64,000 nt of DNA from Pontederia crassipes (Eukaryota > Streptophyta > Magnoliopsida > Commelinales > Pontederiaceae): NCBI GenBank assembly GCA_030549335.1, contig CM060194.1, positions 67,306,077 to 67,370,076 of the forward strand, in the 5' to 3' direction. The translations under genes were made by a program, and so were the position numbers. Each line of letters opens with the position of its first letter. Positions within the stretch are counted from its first letter, which is position 1. Positions 32,691-45,400 of the stretch are shown piece by piece. The notes below the pieces were generated by a model, which was given only the letters and a program-made list of their open reading frames with translations, was not told where the DNA came from and did not search any database.

Positions 32691-33985
32691 ACACAACAGA
32701 TGTAATGCAGAGAGGTTTTAAAAGAAAAAAAAAATAAAAGAGGAAAGAATAAAATCTGAATAGGTGGAGATAAAGAAAAAGGAAAGATAAAACCAAATAA
32801 AAAAATAAGATGAAAACAAATGACCAGAAATCTATTTCAATAATAACTCAGATTTTTCTCTTCTATAAATAAGGAATCAAAGTAAAATGTGCAGCACCTT
32901 TTCTCCTGCAAATCCGATCTAGATTCTCTTATTTTCGTGCCCCCTTTTGCTCTCTCGTCCTTGATCCGATGCCGCCCAATAGGAGAATCATCCGAGGACT
33001 TGGACGCCAGAAAACTTGTGTTGGGACCGAGAGGAGCGGGCAGAGGAAGAAGAAAAATGAATTAATTTCTCAGATAAAAACTTGCAAGGTATGGAATTAT
33101 GATAGATTCGTAATAGAGTCTTGATTTTATACTTGAAACATGCTCTAGTTGATTCCTAGTATTAGTGCTATGATTTATGATGTTGCATGATGCCAACCAT
33201 CATCAGAAAGATGATCGAAAAATCCTTATTTCTAACACGATGTCTCTGCATAGTACAGACTCGGCCCGGGTTCTCTGCAATTCGGCCGGGGTAGGTCCAT
33301 ACTCGGACTCGATGGAACTCGATCGGGTCCACCATTATCGCGAGCGCGAAGCTATGCAACGAAAAAGAACTCAGTTCGGACAGTTCCTCGACGAAGTCGC
33401 GCTTGGTCGCGAGTTCTGCCGAGCGGTCGATCGATTTGTCGAATCGACTGACCGACCTATTAAGCACAAACTCGGTCCGGGCTATGCGTGGATTTGTTCG
33501 AGTTCCATGCACAATGAACAGTCGGGCGCGACAGCTGCCCCAACTCGAAGACAACTTGACCCGGCCCGGGTGTAACCCGAACTCGGACTGGGTTTATCCC
33601 AATTTTTTCAAGAACAAGTCAGATGAACTCGGCCCGAGTTTCGACATGACTTAAGCTAATTTTATGATGCTTAGATCCTTAATTCATGTGATCAATTCTG
33701 ATCTAAGTCATGATGATGATTAAGTCGTTTATGCCTTTGCTAATGATGATGTCCAACATGACCTATAATCTCATGACACCTCATATGATGATTTAACATA
33801 GATCCAATTATGCACATGATATAACATAGATCCAATTGTTAACATATAAATAATTTGTAATTAATTAAGCATGAATATAAAAAGAAATATAGTTAAATGA
33901 TTATAAAATAAAATATGAAAAAATAATAAGATAAGTTTGAAAGAAATAATATATTTGAATAAGGATAAAATTGAAAAAAAGAATA
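32691..33985. mobile_element. LTR-like fragment, family uncertain
   Basis: The unit homology stops here. The segment has GGCCCGGGTT, ACTCGGACTCGA and similar motifs that also occur in the probable solo LTR at 23582-25972, followed by ATGATGATTAAG-type sequence. I found no TG..CA ends, target duplication or coding region. It is called LTR-like only by resemblance. Confidence 0.3.
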
Positions 33986-34143
33986 AAACGCTAACATCTA
34001 AATGCTAAACGCCGGTTGAAGTAGCTTTTTAATATTTTCATATGAAATATTAAACGCTGTTTAATTTTGTCATTTACTAAATAAAAGAATTAGCGTTTGA
34101 ACCGTTAAACGCTAATTGAAACGCTAATTTTGGTATTGCTAAA
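33986..34143. mobile_element. Small MITE-like segment
   Basis: Contains repeated AACGCTAA and TTAGCGTTTGAACC motifs and ends TTGGTATTGCTAAACAGAGTC, a form common in dicot MITEs. The left end is not clear. The paralogue at 5560 continues without it. Confidence 0.4.
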
Positions 34144-34144
34144 C

Positions 34145-37100
34145 AGAGTCTAAATATATCTATATATGTTAATGAAGAGCCCCAATCACATAGATTATGT
34201 ATAATAATAAATAAAATTTGTTCAATCAGTTAATCTCTCTTGATTACGGAATAATATAAATATATCCCATTGAAAGCTAGATGACTTTGGCGATTGTAAA
34301 CTTCTTGTGTGCTTCTGTAAAACAGTTTGTTTTTTCTGTTCCAGAGCACATAATTTCTCAACACTTACTTGGATTGTTTAGGTTTGGTGGCGTGAAAGAA
34401 AAATGTTAGAACTTTTGAGAGCGTACGTATGAAGATGATAAGCTTGACTTTCATCTTGCATGAATATGACATACTCTATAATTTTATCTTGTGTAGTGAA
34501 AGAAACACATTGTGAATACTTTTCTTTTATTTTTACAACTTCTTACGTAAAAGTGTCAAAGTCTTTGCTAGTAGTTTTTTGAATTTAACGCCCCCAAAAT
34601 TCATCTACTAAAATGTGACATTTGAGTTATTTTGGGGGACATTACCTAGATGTAATTCTTCTTGGACTTTCACAATGTAATAAGACAATAAGATAAAAAT
34701 ACAAAATGGTCTAATTTATAATAACCAATAATAATCTAATTATCATTAATATTATGGAAACTAACAATTTTTCGATTATGAAATGTCCTCTATGACATAC
34801 TTAAACGTAGCTATAATATCATAGTAGCAATAATGATAGTAAAATAATAAATTAAATGACAGACTCCCATGTGCAATTAAAAATACCACGAACTATATTG
34901 TTGCACGCGCTTCTAATCATGACTTCAGTTATCTGTGAAATTTAAACACATGAATTTAAAATATTCGTAAGCAATTACGACTAGTATATGAAATAAAACA
35001 AATAGATGACATATCTTAAGTATAAGAAAATTAACGTTTAAGTCACAATCATCATCACATGAAATAATAATTATTTATTTTTCTTTTTCGATCATTTCTA
35101 TAATTTTTTATTGTTTCTTTTCTTATCAATTCTTGTTTGGTATTGCACTACATCTTTTATTTTGAACAATTTTTAAGAATTTATTCTAGACAAGCTCAAC
35201 TTCTTTTATTATGAATCAATGTGGCACTTTCATGTATCTATAAAAAGAATCAAAGTGGATCAAACCATTACCATGTGAATGTTTAGTTATTTACAAAAAG
35301 TCTCCATATTCACATAGGTACCAAGTAGGACAGCAAGAATTCACATTCTTTAATTATACTTTAAACAATCAATGCGCATAATGATAGCATTTGAGATCGT
35401 GCACCCAAATAAGAGCAAAATGATCATTTGGCGATAAAAAATGATTAGATAATCAAGTCAAATAATCAATCATAATTCAGGTCGGGCATAAATAAACTCA
35501 GACCTAATTTAGCATAACTCGGGTCAAATTGTATGCGACACGAGTTGGATCCATGAAATCTTATTTTAACATATGCAATCAAAACCCGAGTCAAATTCGA
35601 GGTGACTCGAGAGGGGTGTGATCATACCAAAAACTATTCTTTTTTGCGCGGGCGAGATCATGAGATCATGTGACGCCTATAGCACTGTTCACGCACCAAC
35701 CCTTCAACTATTTTTGAAGTGATGTTTCTCTTTTTAATCATTTTTGTCTTACGATATTTTCTCTCTCCTATATTTATCATATAAAATGCTTTATATATTA
35801 CATATAATATATTTATTATAAAAAATAATTTGATATATATATATATTATTTTCTATTTTGGGTATTATAAAAAATTATTTTGAATATGATTTACTATATT
35901 TTGGGGGTGAAAGAAATTTAGACCGGGTCGAATTTTTGGTTCAAAAAAATCACTCACTATTTTTTTATCAGACTTTTAAATTAAAAAAATATTCTAAAAC
36001 TTTTCTAAAAAATAAAAACCACCCTTTAGCAGGTCAAATTTGTTGAGTAATTTTTTTGGAACCTAATATTATAATAAAAGTTTAAAACTATATATAATAA
36101 ACTAAAATTGACATAAAAGTGTTTGATTTTATATTAAATATAAAATATACTAATAAAGTTTTAAATCTATGAAATTAAAGTTTGATAATGTGATAAAAAA
36201 AGTATGAAATTGTATCAAAACATATTATGTCTATAATAAAAAATAAATACCTTATGAATTAATTATATAAATAAAAAGTTATGAATAAAAAACGGGTTGC
36301 ACGAGCCTCTATGATTTTTTTCGGGTGGGACCTAATTTTAGCGGATGGATTTTAATTTATTAAAAATCATCCTAAATTATATTTATATTTATATTTTTAT
36401 TAAAAAATGGATTGCACGGACTCCTAATTTTTTATTTTTTGATTCGATTTTTCGGAGTTGATTGAGTTTTTCTAACACCAATAACCATATTTTAATAATA
36501 TCTTATTTTTGAACAAATTAACATATAATTTTAATTTATACTCAATATTTATTAATTTGTAAAATGATATTTTTTCCATAATTCTTATATTTACAAAAAT
36601 ACTTATTAAAATTAATTTATCACATCAACCTTTTTTTTATTTTGCATCAATTTTTTAGTTTTTCATTGTAATGAAATTTCACTCACATGTTAAATTAATT
36701 TGTCAATTTAATTATTACTCTTCTACTTTCTTAGCAGTATCGTGCGTGGGAAATATAGAAAATATCCAAATAATGTTATCCCCAGGCTTCCGCTCTATTT
36801 TAATATGAAATAATATAACGAATAATATCTCGTTCCCGCGGTCGGAATCAAGCAAAGTTACAATTAGAACTTCTGGTCAAACGTTCATATTGTTATTCTT
36901 TGTTAGGAGTTTAAAATTTGAAAACGGGGAAATATCGAATTACTGGAAGCAGCACAAATTTTAAAAAAAAATTCCCCTTTTTAGATCTTTTTTTTCAATA
37001 GTTAAAGGATCAGTTTTGTACCAATATATTTATTTCTATTAGTTAATTAACTTATCAGTTAATACTTAAAAATTAAATTAACAGTATTAATATGACTACT

Positions 37101-37241
37101 ATATTTCGTAAAGGGAGATAACTATTTCGCAGTTAAGAATATTATTCTATTATAATATATTTTTTGAAATTTGTATGAGTAATAAGTAAATTCTAATTGA
37201 AAGCTGGAAATTATTTATCTCTAAAAAAATACTGTTTCCAA

Positions 37242-37244
<3 letters not shown>
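34145..37244 (+). repeat. Segmental duplicate of 5565-8590 (unit of copy 4)
   Basis: Collinear with the copy 1 unit, including the hAT-like MITE at 35903-36480 and the TTGTACCAATATATTTATT stretch before the TA repeat. No reading frame is conserved between the two copies, so I call no gene. Confidence 0.85.
35903..36480. mobile_element. hAT-like MITE, copy in unit 4
   Basis: Ends GGGGGTGAAAG and, reversed, GGTGTTAGAAAAACTC. It is the duplicate of 7272-7826 and was carried along by the unit duplication, not inserted independently. Non-coding. Confidence 0.5.

Positions 37245-37294
<50 letters not shown>
37243..37294. repeat. (TA)n microsatellite
   Basis: About 25 TA units. The paralogue at 8568-8584 has only about 8 units and no insertion. 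Confidence 0.95.
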
Positions 37295-37296
<2 letters not shown>

Positions 37297-38453
37297 TATA
37301 ATGTATATGTGAATCACCTTTTGTTTCACACCTTGTGAAGCAGATCTCATTCGTCCAAATTTGATCTCATGGCTCAAATTGAATATGATCGGATATCATC
37401 AAAATTTGATCCATCGGTTGTGATTTATCTCACGAGATACTCACCCACCCTCCCTCCTCCCTCTCTCTCTCTCCTGCAAGGCCTTCGACGTCTGCCACCA
37501 TGGCTGCCGCCCGCCGTCGTCCACCCATCCTCCCTCCCTTCTCTCATCTTGTGAGAGCCTTCGATGCGATCGTCGTATGCCTCCGTGGCCATCACGATCG
37601 TCGTCACCTGGATCACCTGAACTGTTGGAGCTCTCGACCGCCTGGACGCCGGCCGCCTAGATCGAGAGAACCTTCGACGCGGCCGTCGTCTACCTCCGTG
37701 GCCATCGCGATCACCGCCGCTTGGATCGTCTGAATCATCGGAGCCCTCGATCGCCTGAACCGTCGGAGCCCTCGACTGGCTAGATCGCATGAATCGTTGG
37801 AGCTCTCGACTGCCGACCGCCTGGATCGAGAGAGCCTTCGATGCAGCCGTTGTCTGCCTCCGTAGCCGCCGGGACCACCACCGCTTGGATCGCCTAAACC
37901 GTTAGAGCCCTAGACCACCTGGACCGTCAGCCACTGAAGCTGTCGACCGCCTGGATCGCCAGCCATCTGGATCAAGAGAGGGCACCAAATCGAGAAAGGA
38001 TGCCAGATCGAGAAAAGGAGAGAAGGGGGAGAGAGATGGAGGCGGATCACCGGACCACGCTCGCCTGGACCACCGCCAGAGCTCTCACCTAAATTGCCAG
38101 CCACCGACCGCCTAGAATGCTGGCTGCCTGGATTGATAGAGGGAGGAGGTGCCGATCGCCTGGATCACCGGCCACCTAGATCGAGAGAGGGAGGTGGATC
38201 GCCGGACCGCGTTTATTGGACAACCACCAGAGTTCTCACTTGAATGCCGGCCATCGATGCTATCGACCGCCTAGATCGCCGGCCGACTAGATCGAGAGAG
38301 TGCGCCGGATCAAAAGGGAGAGAGAAAGGGGAGAGAGAGAGTTGGAAGATATCGTGAGATGTAAGGAAAATCTCATGAGAAGTAAATAAAATATCACGTG
38401 CCTTAGTATGAACCATTCTGAATGGTTAAGATCCGCTTCACATATACATTATG

Positions 38454-38454
<1 letters not shown>
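37295..38454. mobile_element. GC-rich terminal-inverted-repeat element within TA repeats
   Basis: The left end GGTATAATGTATATGTGAA and the right end, reversed, GCATAATGTATATGTGAAG are inverted repeats of about 20 bp; both sides also carry GTGAAGCAGATCT or GTGAAGCGGATCT further in. It sits inside a TA run that is unbroken at the paralogous position 8568-8584, so it inserted after the unit duplication. The core is GC-rich with repeats such as GCCTGGATCGCCGGCCACC. The frames at 37425-37790 and 38213-38416 follow these repeats and are not genes. TA-rich flanks hide the target duplication. Confidence 0.65.

Positions 38455-38496
<42 letters not shown>
38455..38496. repeat. (TA)n microsatellite
   Basis: About 20 TA units on the right side of the inserted element, probably the other half of the run at 37243. 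Confidence 0.95.
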
Positions 38497-38498
<2 letters not shown>

Positions 38499-39057
38499 TA
38501 TCCAATTCTTTTTTCAACAAAGAGGTGAATTAGTAGAATAACTCGTATAATAAGTGAGAATAAAACTATATTCCAGCGTGAGAGAATACTATTATTTTTT
38601 ATACAGTTCCTTTCTAACTATCTTTATAATGGAACCACTGGACCAAAATGCCCTTAGATTTACGGATGCTCGGAGCCTCCCAAACGAGGCACCCGGGTCT
38701 TTTACTTTCGTTTTCTATTCCCACGAAAAAAAAATATCAACAATTTCTTCCTTTCTTTCTTTTGTGTTGGCACCAATTTGTCAATGCATCAGAAACACAA
38801 CGACGTTTTGCTTGCAAGGAAGAAGTTGCTATGCAAATTCATTTCCGTCAATTCATGTACGGACATGCAATTAAGTTATTTTTCTTCCCACGAAATCAAA
38901 TACTTCAATTAAACAATTAATTAATGATGCCACGTCTAAAGTCCAAGTCGGGATATTAATTAACTTATGCACAAGTTTCTGAGCATGCATATAAGCAGGT
39001 TAAGTACACCTGACCGGGCCCTCAACTCAAGATAGAGCAGCTGACAGTGCATGAAAC
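38497..39057 (+). promoter_or_regulatory. Promoter region of gene copy 4
   Basis: Collinear with 8600-8674 joined to 9589-10052, so it keeps the empty site of the Mutator-like element (near 38595). TATAAG at 38990-38995 follows CATGCA directly and lies about 63 bp before the ATG. An out-of-frame ATG at 39051 precedes the start, as in copy 1. Confidence 0.65.
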
Positions 39058-39348
39058 ATGGCAAGATGGTTGCTGGCTGCTGTTGACAACGCCTACGGAG
39101 CCAATTCAGCTGTGCAGGCGTCCGGCGCGCTCTTCATACTCTTCGCAGTTCTCGCGACGATCTCTATCTCAGCGGTGGTTGTGTTCAACCGTGGAGACAG
39201 CGGTAAGGGAAGGCGTCGCTACGGCGATGGCGGCGGCGGCGGCGATGGTGATGGAGGAGGCGGCGACGGCGGTGGCGGTGGTGATGGCGGAGGCGGCGGC
39301 GGAGGTTGCGGTGGAGGTGGCGGCGATGGCGGCGGCGGCGGATGTTAA
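39058..39348 (+). CDS. Small membrane-anchored glycine-rich protein, copy 4
   Basis: Encodes 96 residues and is the closest relative of copy 1: about nine base differences in the first 165 and in-frame length changes only in the Gly tail. N-terminus MARWLLAAVDNAYGANSAVQ, membrane segment ALFILFAVLATISISAVVVF, then NRGDSGKGRRRYGDGG and Gly runs spaced by Asp, one internal Cys and a final Cys. The residue after the membrane segment is Arg where copies 1, 2 and 3 have Cys (NCGD). The RY-TATA promoter is intact. The unit was duplicated together with about 5 kb of upstream DNA. Function unknown; the same caution applies as for copy 1. A CACTA element sits 0.9 kb downstream and may affect expression through silencing (inference). 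Confidence 0.75.
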   Translation: MARWLLAAVDNAYGANSAVQASGALFILFAVLATISISAVVVFNRGDSGKGRRRYGDGGGGGDGDGGGGDGGGGGDGGGGGGGCGGGGGDGGGGGC

Positions 39349-40247
39349 CGGGTTGGCTGGCTATCGGTACGATCATTTAAGTCTTTGGACGAATACATCT
39401 GAATGCGTGGTACTGTTTTTCCTTTACGCTTGTCCAAACACAGCGCATGTAATTATTAAAGACGACGTTCTCTACAATTTATTGAAGGTTTAAAATTTTC
39501 TTTTCTGTTTATGTGTGTTTCAAAACATGATATAAACACCCATTGATCGATATCTATACATGTCCAAGGGGGAGAAAAATTGAAATCTAACGAGTGATTC
39601 ATAGCACTCTGATCTACGAGTACTGTGGCCATTGGACAAGGGGCCCTTCATTGCAGAACGGCAAGAAGACCAACTACTAATTTAATAACATGGCTTCAGA
39701 TGCCAAATTACGTCCCAAAGGATGATAATATATAATGATATTTTTTTAAAAAAATAAAAATATTAATTGAGACATACAGAGTAATTTATCCTCTCACATA
39801 GTCATGACGATAAAATCAATCCGAAAAATAGTCATGACGATGATCCAACAGCTTGTGTTATTTCTCTCACTCCAAAACCGATAGAGGATTTCTTGCCAAC
39901 GAATGATCTTTTTATTTGATTAAATTGGATATTAAATTATAATTTCATTTCAGCTTGTTTTAATACTTTTTGTTTAATTAAGTCTCGAGTTCAAATTTAT
40001 AAGACATATTTTTTTTTGTTAAATGTCGTAGTATATACCATAGTGAAAATTTCATTAGATCCAACAGCTTGTATGTATTGCGGCGGGAAAAAAAAAATAG
40101 TTGCAAATTGCACGATTGGAAAGCAAACAAATAAGTTCTATTTCTGGCAAATACTAAGATCATAAATACAAATATCTCACTTAAAAGTTAATCCCATATA
40201 TTAAACAGCAACTCATATTTTAGGCGTAGACTAATGTTGTCCATGCA
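39349..40247 (+). other. 3' UTR and downstream block, copy 4
   Basis: Collinear with 10356-11252 after copy 1, without the 40-bp tandem duplication seen there. It ends at the target site of the first CACTA element. Confidence 0.65.
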
Positions 40248-40264
40248 CCGCACTGCAAGAAAAA

Positions 40265-40985
40265 GCAAAATTTTCGACAAGTCAATTTCGACGGGCGAAA
40301 ATTCATCTAAAGTATCGAAAGATTTTTTGAAGGATCATAATATCCGTCGCAATTATGATCGGAGAAATTTTTGATGGTTGTGGCCGTCTAAACTTACGAC
40401 GGTTTAGAAATCGTTAAAACTTTCGACGGTTAGAACCATCGAAAGTTTAGATAGATGAATATCCATCGAAAGTTTCGATGCTCGTAGCCGTCGAAGAAAG
40501 TGAATATGGGCGATTAGTTTTCCATGTGATTTTTCGACGGCTCCGACTGTCGAAAGTTTCGACGTTTCTATAACCCTTCGAAACTCAGCGGCCGTCGGAA
40601 TGTGTTAACAGTAATATTACTTATTACTTTATTTATTTTTTATATACCGACGATTCTGATTGTCGAAAGTTACGAGGGTTTAAAGAACCGTAAAAAACCG
40701 TCAAAATTTGAATTATAATTTATATTTTGTTTCGACGGTACGTAAGATATATTACGTTATATATACATCTAACCGTAATATTTCAATTGATATATTTTTT
40801 TATGTTTCGACGGTTCGCAATATATATACATCTAACGGTAATATTTCAATTGATATATATATTTTTTGTGTTTCGTCGGTTCTGCGAACCGTCAAAACTT
40901 TTAACGATTTGGGCCATCGAAATTTGAATTAATATTTTATATTGTTTACCTATCTTTCGATAGTTCAGACCGCCGAAAATGGACG
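40265..40985. repeat. Left subterminal repeats of CACTA 1
   Basis: Many short dyads of the type TTTCGACGGTTAGAACCATC/GACGGTTTAGAAATCGT, spaced about 20-60 bp. In CACTA elements such repeats are binding sites for the TnpA-type protein (family knowledge). 40727-40900 also has two copies of ATATACATCTAACSGTAATATTTC. Confidence 0.75.
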
Positions 40986-42427
40986 AACCCTCCCTTATAA
41001 ATAGCCGACCCTTCTGTTCCAGTTTTGGTTTCCCTCCCTACCGATCCGCCGCTTTCGCCGTTTTGCACCGCCGGCGATGTCCGATTTGGCCTCTGCAGCC
41101 CTGCCCTCCAACATTTGCGCCCGCTGCCGCCTGCGAGACCCGCCGTCACCTGCGCGAGCTGTCACTGCAACCGCGTTGATCTGCTACAACCAATCAGCTT
41201 CGGCGCAGGTGCGTTCCCCCCGATCCTCCGGCCACTCCCCTCCACCCTTGCCCACGCTGCCGTTCGATTCGCCTAATTTGATCCGGCCGCGGCAACCAGA
41301 TCCGATCCGATCGCTGCGGCCAGTTCCGATCCGGCCGTTGTGGCCATATCCGATTTGGCAGCGGCGGCCAGGTCAGCTCCGACCGTTGTGGCCATATCCG
41401 ATCCGGCCGCGGCGGCCAGATCAGCTCCGACCGCAGCGGCCAGATCCAATTGTTCATTTCCGTAGCCGTCGAATCTAGCCGACGAACACCAGATTCGGAC
41501 GGCAACCACTTCCGGCGGGGTAGACTTTGTGCAGCTTATTTTTTTCTCTCATGTATGTTGACGTACTTGCATTTTTCCGTACAAAATTTTGTTTTCTTGC
41601 TTGATAAGCATTGTGAGGTTTCTCCTTTCGACAAGTTCAAAAGTATAAGAATGCAGAAATTGAATGTTACATAAATTTGGAGATTATTTTTTATTGTCTT
41701 ATGTTTTATTTACATGCAGGTTATTGGAATTATAGAAATTGTCTCTGTCCAAAAGACATAAGTTATTTATTTTTAAGTCATTACTATTTCTATATTTTTC
41801 TGTCGTAAATATGAATTCTATTTATTGTAGTAATTATGAAATGTGTAATATTTTAAAATTGTCTATTTTAGATTTTATTCATTAGTTCTAATTTCTTATT
41901 TTAGAGACCAAATATAACTGCTTTGTGTTTATGATGTTTTTTTGATATTTTATTTAGAACATTTATTAGTGATATTTAAGATGTGAACCTTTGTAGCGAA
42001 ATGAAGTGGCATGAAATACGTAATATTTATTAGTTATATTTTAGATTTATTATGTGAACATTTATTAGTGATTATGAAGTGGCATGATATTTAATATGTG
42101 AACATTTATTAGTTCTATTTATTGTAGTAATTATGAAATACGTAATATTTTTAAATTCTCTATTTTAGATTTCATTCATTAGTTATAATTTCTTATTTTA
42201 GAGTGCAAATATGATTACTTTGTGTTTATGATGTTTCTTTGATATTTTATTTAGAACATTTATTAGTGATATTTAATATGTGAACCTTTGTAGCAATGTT
42301 TTATTTAAATTTATTCTACATCCCAATCCCTTTTCTTCATGTCTCCAAATTGAAAAAAGTGTCATGATTAAATAATGACATGCCTCTTATTTCAAAATTT
42401 TAAAAATTAATTAGTATAACTTACAAA
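40986..42427 (+). other. Leader region of CACTA 1
   Basis: A GC-rich block at 41010-41520 with repeats such as GGCCATATCCGATCCGGCC is followed by AT-rich DNA with internal duplications (GAACATTTATTAGTGATATT appears near 41958 and 42255). This is probably promoter, untranslated leader and an intron of the transposase gene. The overlapping GC-rich frames at 41025-41509 are not genes. Confidence 0.5.
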
Positions 42428-45400
42428 CGATCATCGATGGATGTACAATAGAAATAATTTCGGCCGTAGAGGTTTGACACAAGAATTCATAAATGGCGTT
42501 GAATATTACACTAGTCTGGCTTGTCAATCTTTGTAATTTCAATGAGAAGGAACAATTAGGTGTCCTTATTTGAAATGTGTTAGCACAAAGTTGCAAACGT
42601 TAAAGACAATTAAGTTATTTGTATAGAAAAGGGTTCAAACCAAATTATTGGCAATGAGATGATTTAGGTGAATGAGCACCATCAACAAGCGTGCAAAATC
42701 AAGATTTTCATTATGACGATCCTCATGAAGTATTTACTCCGGGATACGAACAATTAGTTTATGACGCTGCTATAATTGAGTATGGTAATATAGGATTTGA
42801 ACATGATCAAGAGACACCAAATTCAGAAGCAAAAGATTTTTTTAAGTTGCTAAACGCTTCGAACCAACCCTTATTGCCCGAGTGTGAAAGTCATTCTGAA
42901 CTATCACTTGCTGTTAAAATATTGAATCTGAAAGCAGATCACAATATTTCAAAAGCATATTTTGATGCATTTATAAATATTTTAAAAGGGGTCACACCAA
43001 TCGGGACTCGCATTCCTAAAAGTTATTATAGGACAAAAAGACTTGTTTCTAAACTTGGTCTCGGTTCAACTAAAATAGATTATTGTCGCAATGGTCGTAT
43101 GTTATATTATGGTGACGACGTCAATCTCAATGAATACAAATTTTGTGGGGCCAAACGATATAAGGTGACTAACAAGACTCAAGTAGTTGCAAAGAGAATG
43201 TATTACTTGCCTCTTATTCTAAAACTTAAAAGACTGTACTCATCTCTAGGGTCAACATCACAAATGAAGTGACATGCACAGCATAATACTTCTGAAGGTG
43301 TCATGCTTCACCCATCGGATGGTAAAGCGTGGAAATATTTTGATCGTATGCATCCAGATTTTGCTAGTGAAGAAAGGAACATAAGGCTCGGACTATGCGC
43401 AGATGATTTTACACCGTACAGTCAGACTTCAGTTCCTTATTTATGTTGATCGGTCATAGTAACACCATATAATTTGTCGCCTAGAATTTGTATGTCCGCA
43501 CCTCATATGTTTTGGACATTCATTACTCTTAGTCATTACAGTCCTAAGCAGAAGATAGACGTATATTTACAGTCGCTAATTGACGAGTTAAAAGAATTAT
43601 GGGATGGTATCGTCGCTTATGACATGTTGACTAAATGAAACTTTACCTTGAAAGCTGCATTATTATGGATAATTAATGATTTTCCTGCCTATGGAATGTT
43701 ATCTTGTTGGATGATTATAAGAAAATTAGCATGTCCATATTGCATGGAACACTCAAATGCATTCACTTTGAGAAATGGGGGTAAAAATAGTTGGTTTGAT
43801 TGTTATAAACAATTTCTTCCAGCAGATCATCTTTATAGAAATAATAGAAATGCATTTCGACGGAACAGAATTGTGCACGACATGCTCCGGTCAGACGATC
43901 AAGACTTCAATTATTTTGCATTGTCAACGCTCTATGTAGAATTATCGACGAACCAAATGTCACATACAATGAATGTTTGATACGTTGTATCTTTTGGGAT
44001 TTACCATATTGAAAAGATTGTTTGATACGTCATAATTTGGTTGTCATGCACATTGAGAAAAATGTTTTTGAGGATATATTCAACACTATAATAGACATTA
44101 AGGGTAAAATAAAAGACAACATCAATGCGAGACTAGATTTGAAGGAGCACTGTCGATGGCAAGAGTTACACATAATTAATTTTCCTAACGATAGATTATC
44201 TAAGCCGAAGGCAAGTTATGTTCTCACGAAAGAGCAAAAGACGCAAGTGTGTCGATGGATCCAAGAGCTTAAAATATCAGATGTTATGCATCAAATTTAA
44301 CAAGATGTGTGGATATAAATAACTTGCGTTTATTTAGCATGAAAAGTCACGACTATCATATCTTTATGGAAACCTTGCTTTCAACTGCATTTTCATCATT
44401 GCCGGAGAAGATTTGGAAGCCGATCACGGAATTGAGTCAATTCTTCATAGATTTGTGTTCAACAATAACTGAGGAAAATATAAGGCAATTGGAGCATAAT
44501 ATTTCGATAATTTTGTGTAAGTTGGAACGAATATTTTTGCCAGGATTTTTTTATTTCATGGAGCACTTACCTATTCATCAGCCATATGAAGCAAGGGTTA
44601 GTGGACCCGTACAATATAAATGGATGTATCCATTTGAAAGATATCTTAATCGAATTAAAAGGACGGTTAAGAATAAAACACATGTCGAAGGCTCCATATG
44701 TGAAGCTTATATGATTCAAGAGGTTTCGTACTTTTGTTCATACTACTTTGATTCTCATGTTAAGTGTGCAAGAAACAAAGTTCATCAGAATGATGAAGTT
44801 CCGAAAGAAAGGTTTACTGTGGCAACGTTGTTGATTTTCAATCAATTGGGACGACATTATGGAATGCCAAGAAGTAAATGATTGAATGATGCGAAATTCA
44901 AATCAGCCACGAATCATGTCCTCCTAAACACTCAAGAGGTGCAAGGATACATTAAGTAAGTTTATGTTCAACACATTTTTCTTTTTGTATCATAAAACTA
45001 AAAATTAATTAATCTATCATTTCATATGTAGTGCTTTCTTATAGTACCACAATATCCTTGAAGAACATATACAAGATAGAACCGAAAATGAATTTGCATC
45101 ATCGTTTCAGGATCAGGTAACTCCTCCGACGTATATGTAGCAATTGTAGACGATGATTTTATGACATTCATTTTCATTTTAGGTACACAGTACCGCAATC
45201 TCTACTACGCTAGGTCTCCATGATTTGGATGGGGATCGAGTCGAGTAGTCAAAAGTTGGCCAGTGTATTTTGTGAACGGTTACAAGTTTCACACAAAAAA
45301 TTAGTCAAGAGGGAAGAAAATCATGAACAGTGGCGTCTGTGTCAAAGGATCCACCGACGGGAAAAATGAGCATGATTATTATGGTATTCTCAAAGACATA

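Noticed and set aside
36996-37040. Direct similarity to 8320-8360 considered as an LTR pair
   Set aside because: The similarity extends over 3 kb on both sides and is part of the unit duplication, not terminal repeats of one element.
41025-41509. Several overlapping GC-rich frames at the start of CACTA 1
   Set aside because: Present on both strands over GGCCATATCCGATCCGGCC-type repeats; a leader region is more likely. The frames at 51324-51971 in CACTA 2 are the same.
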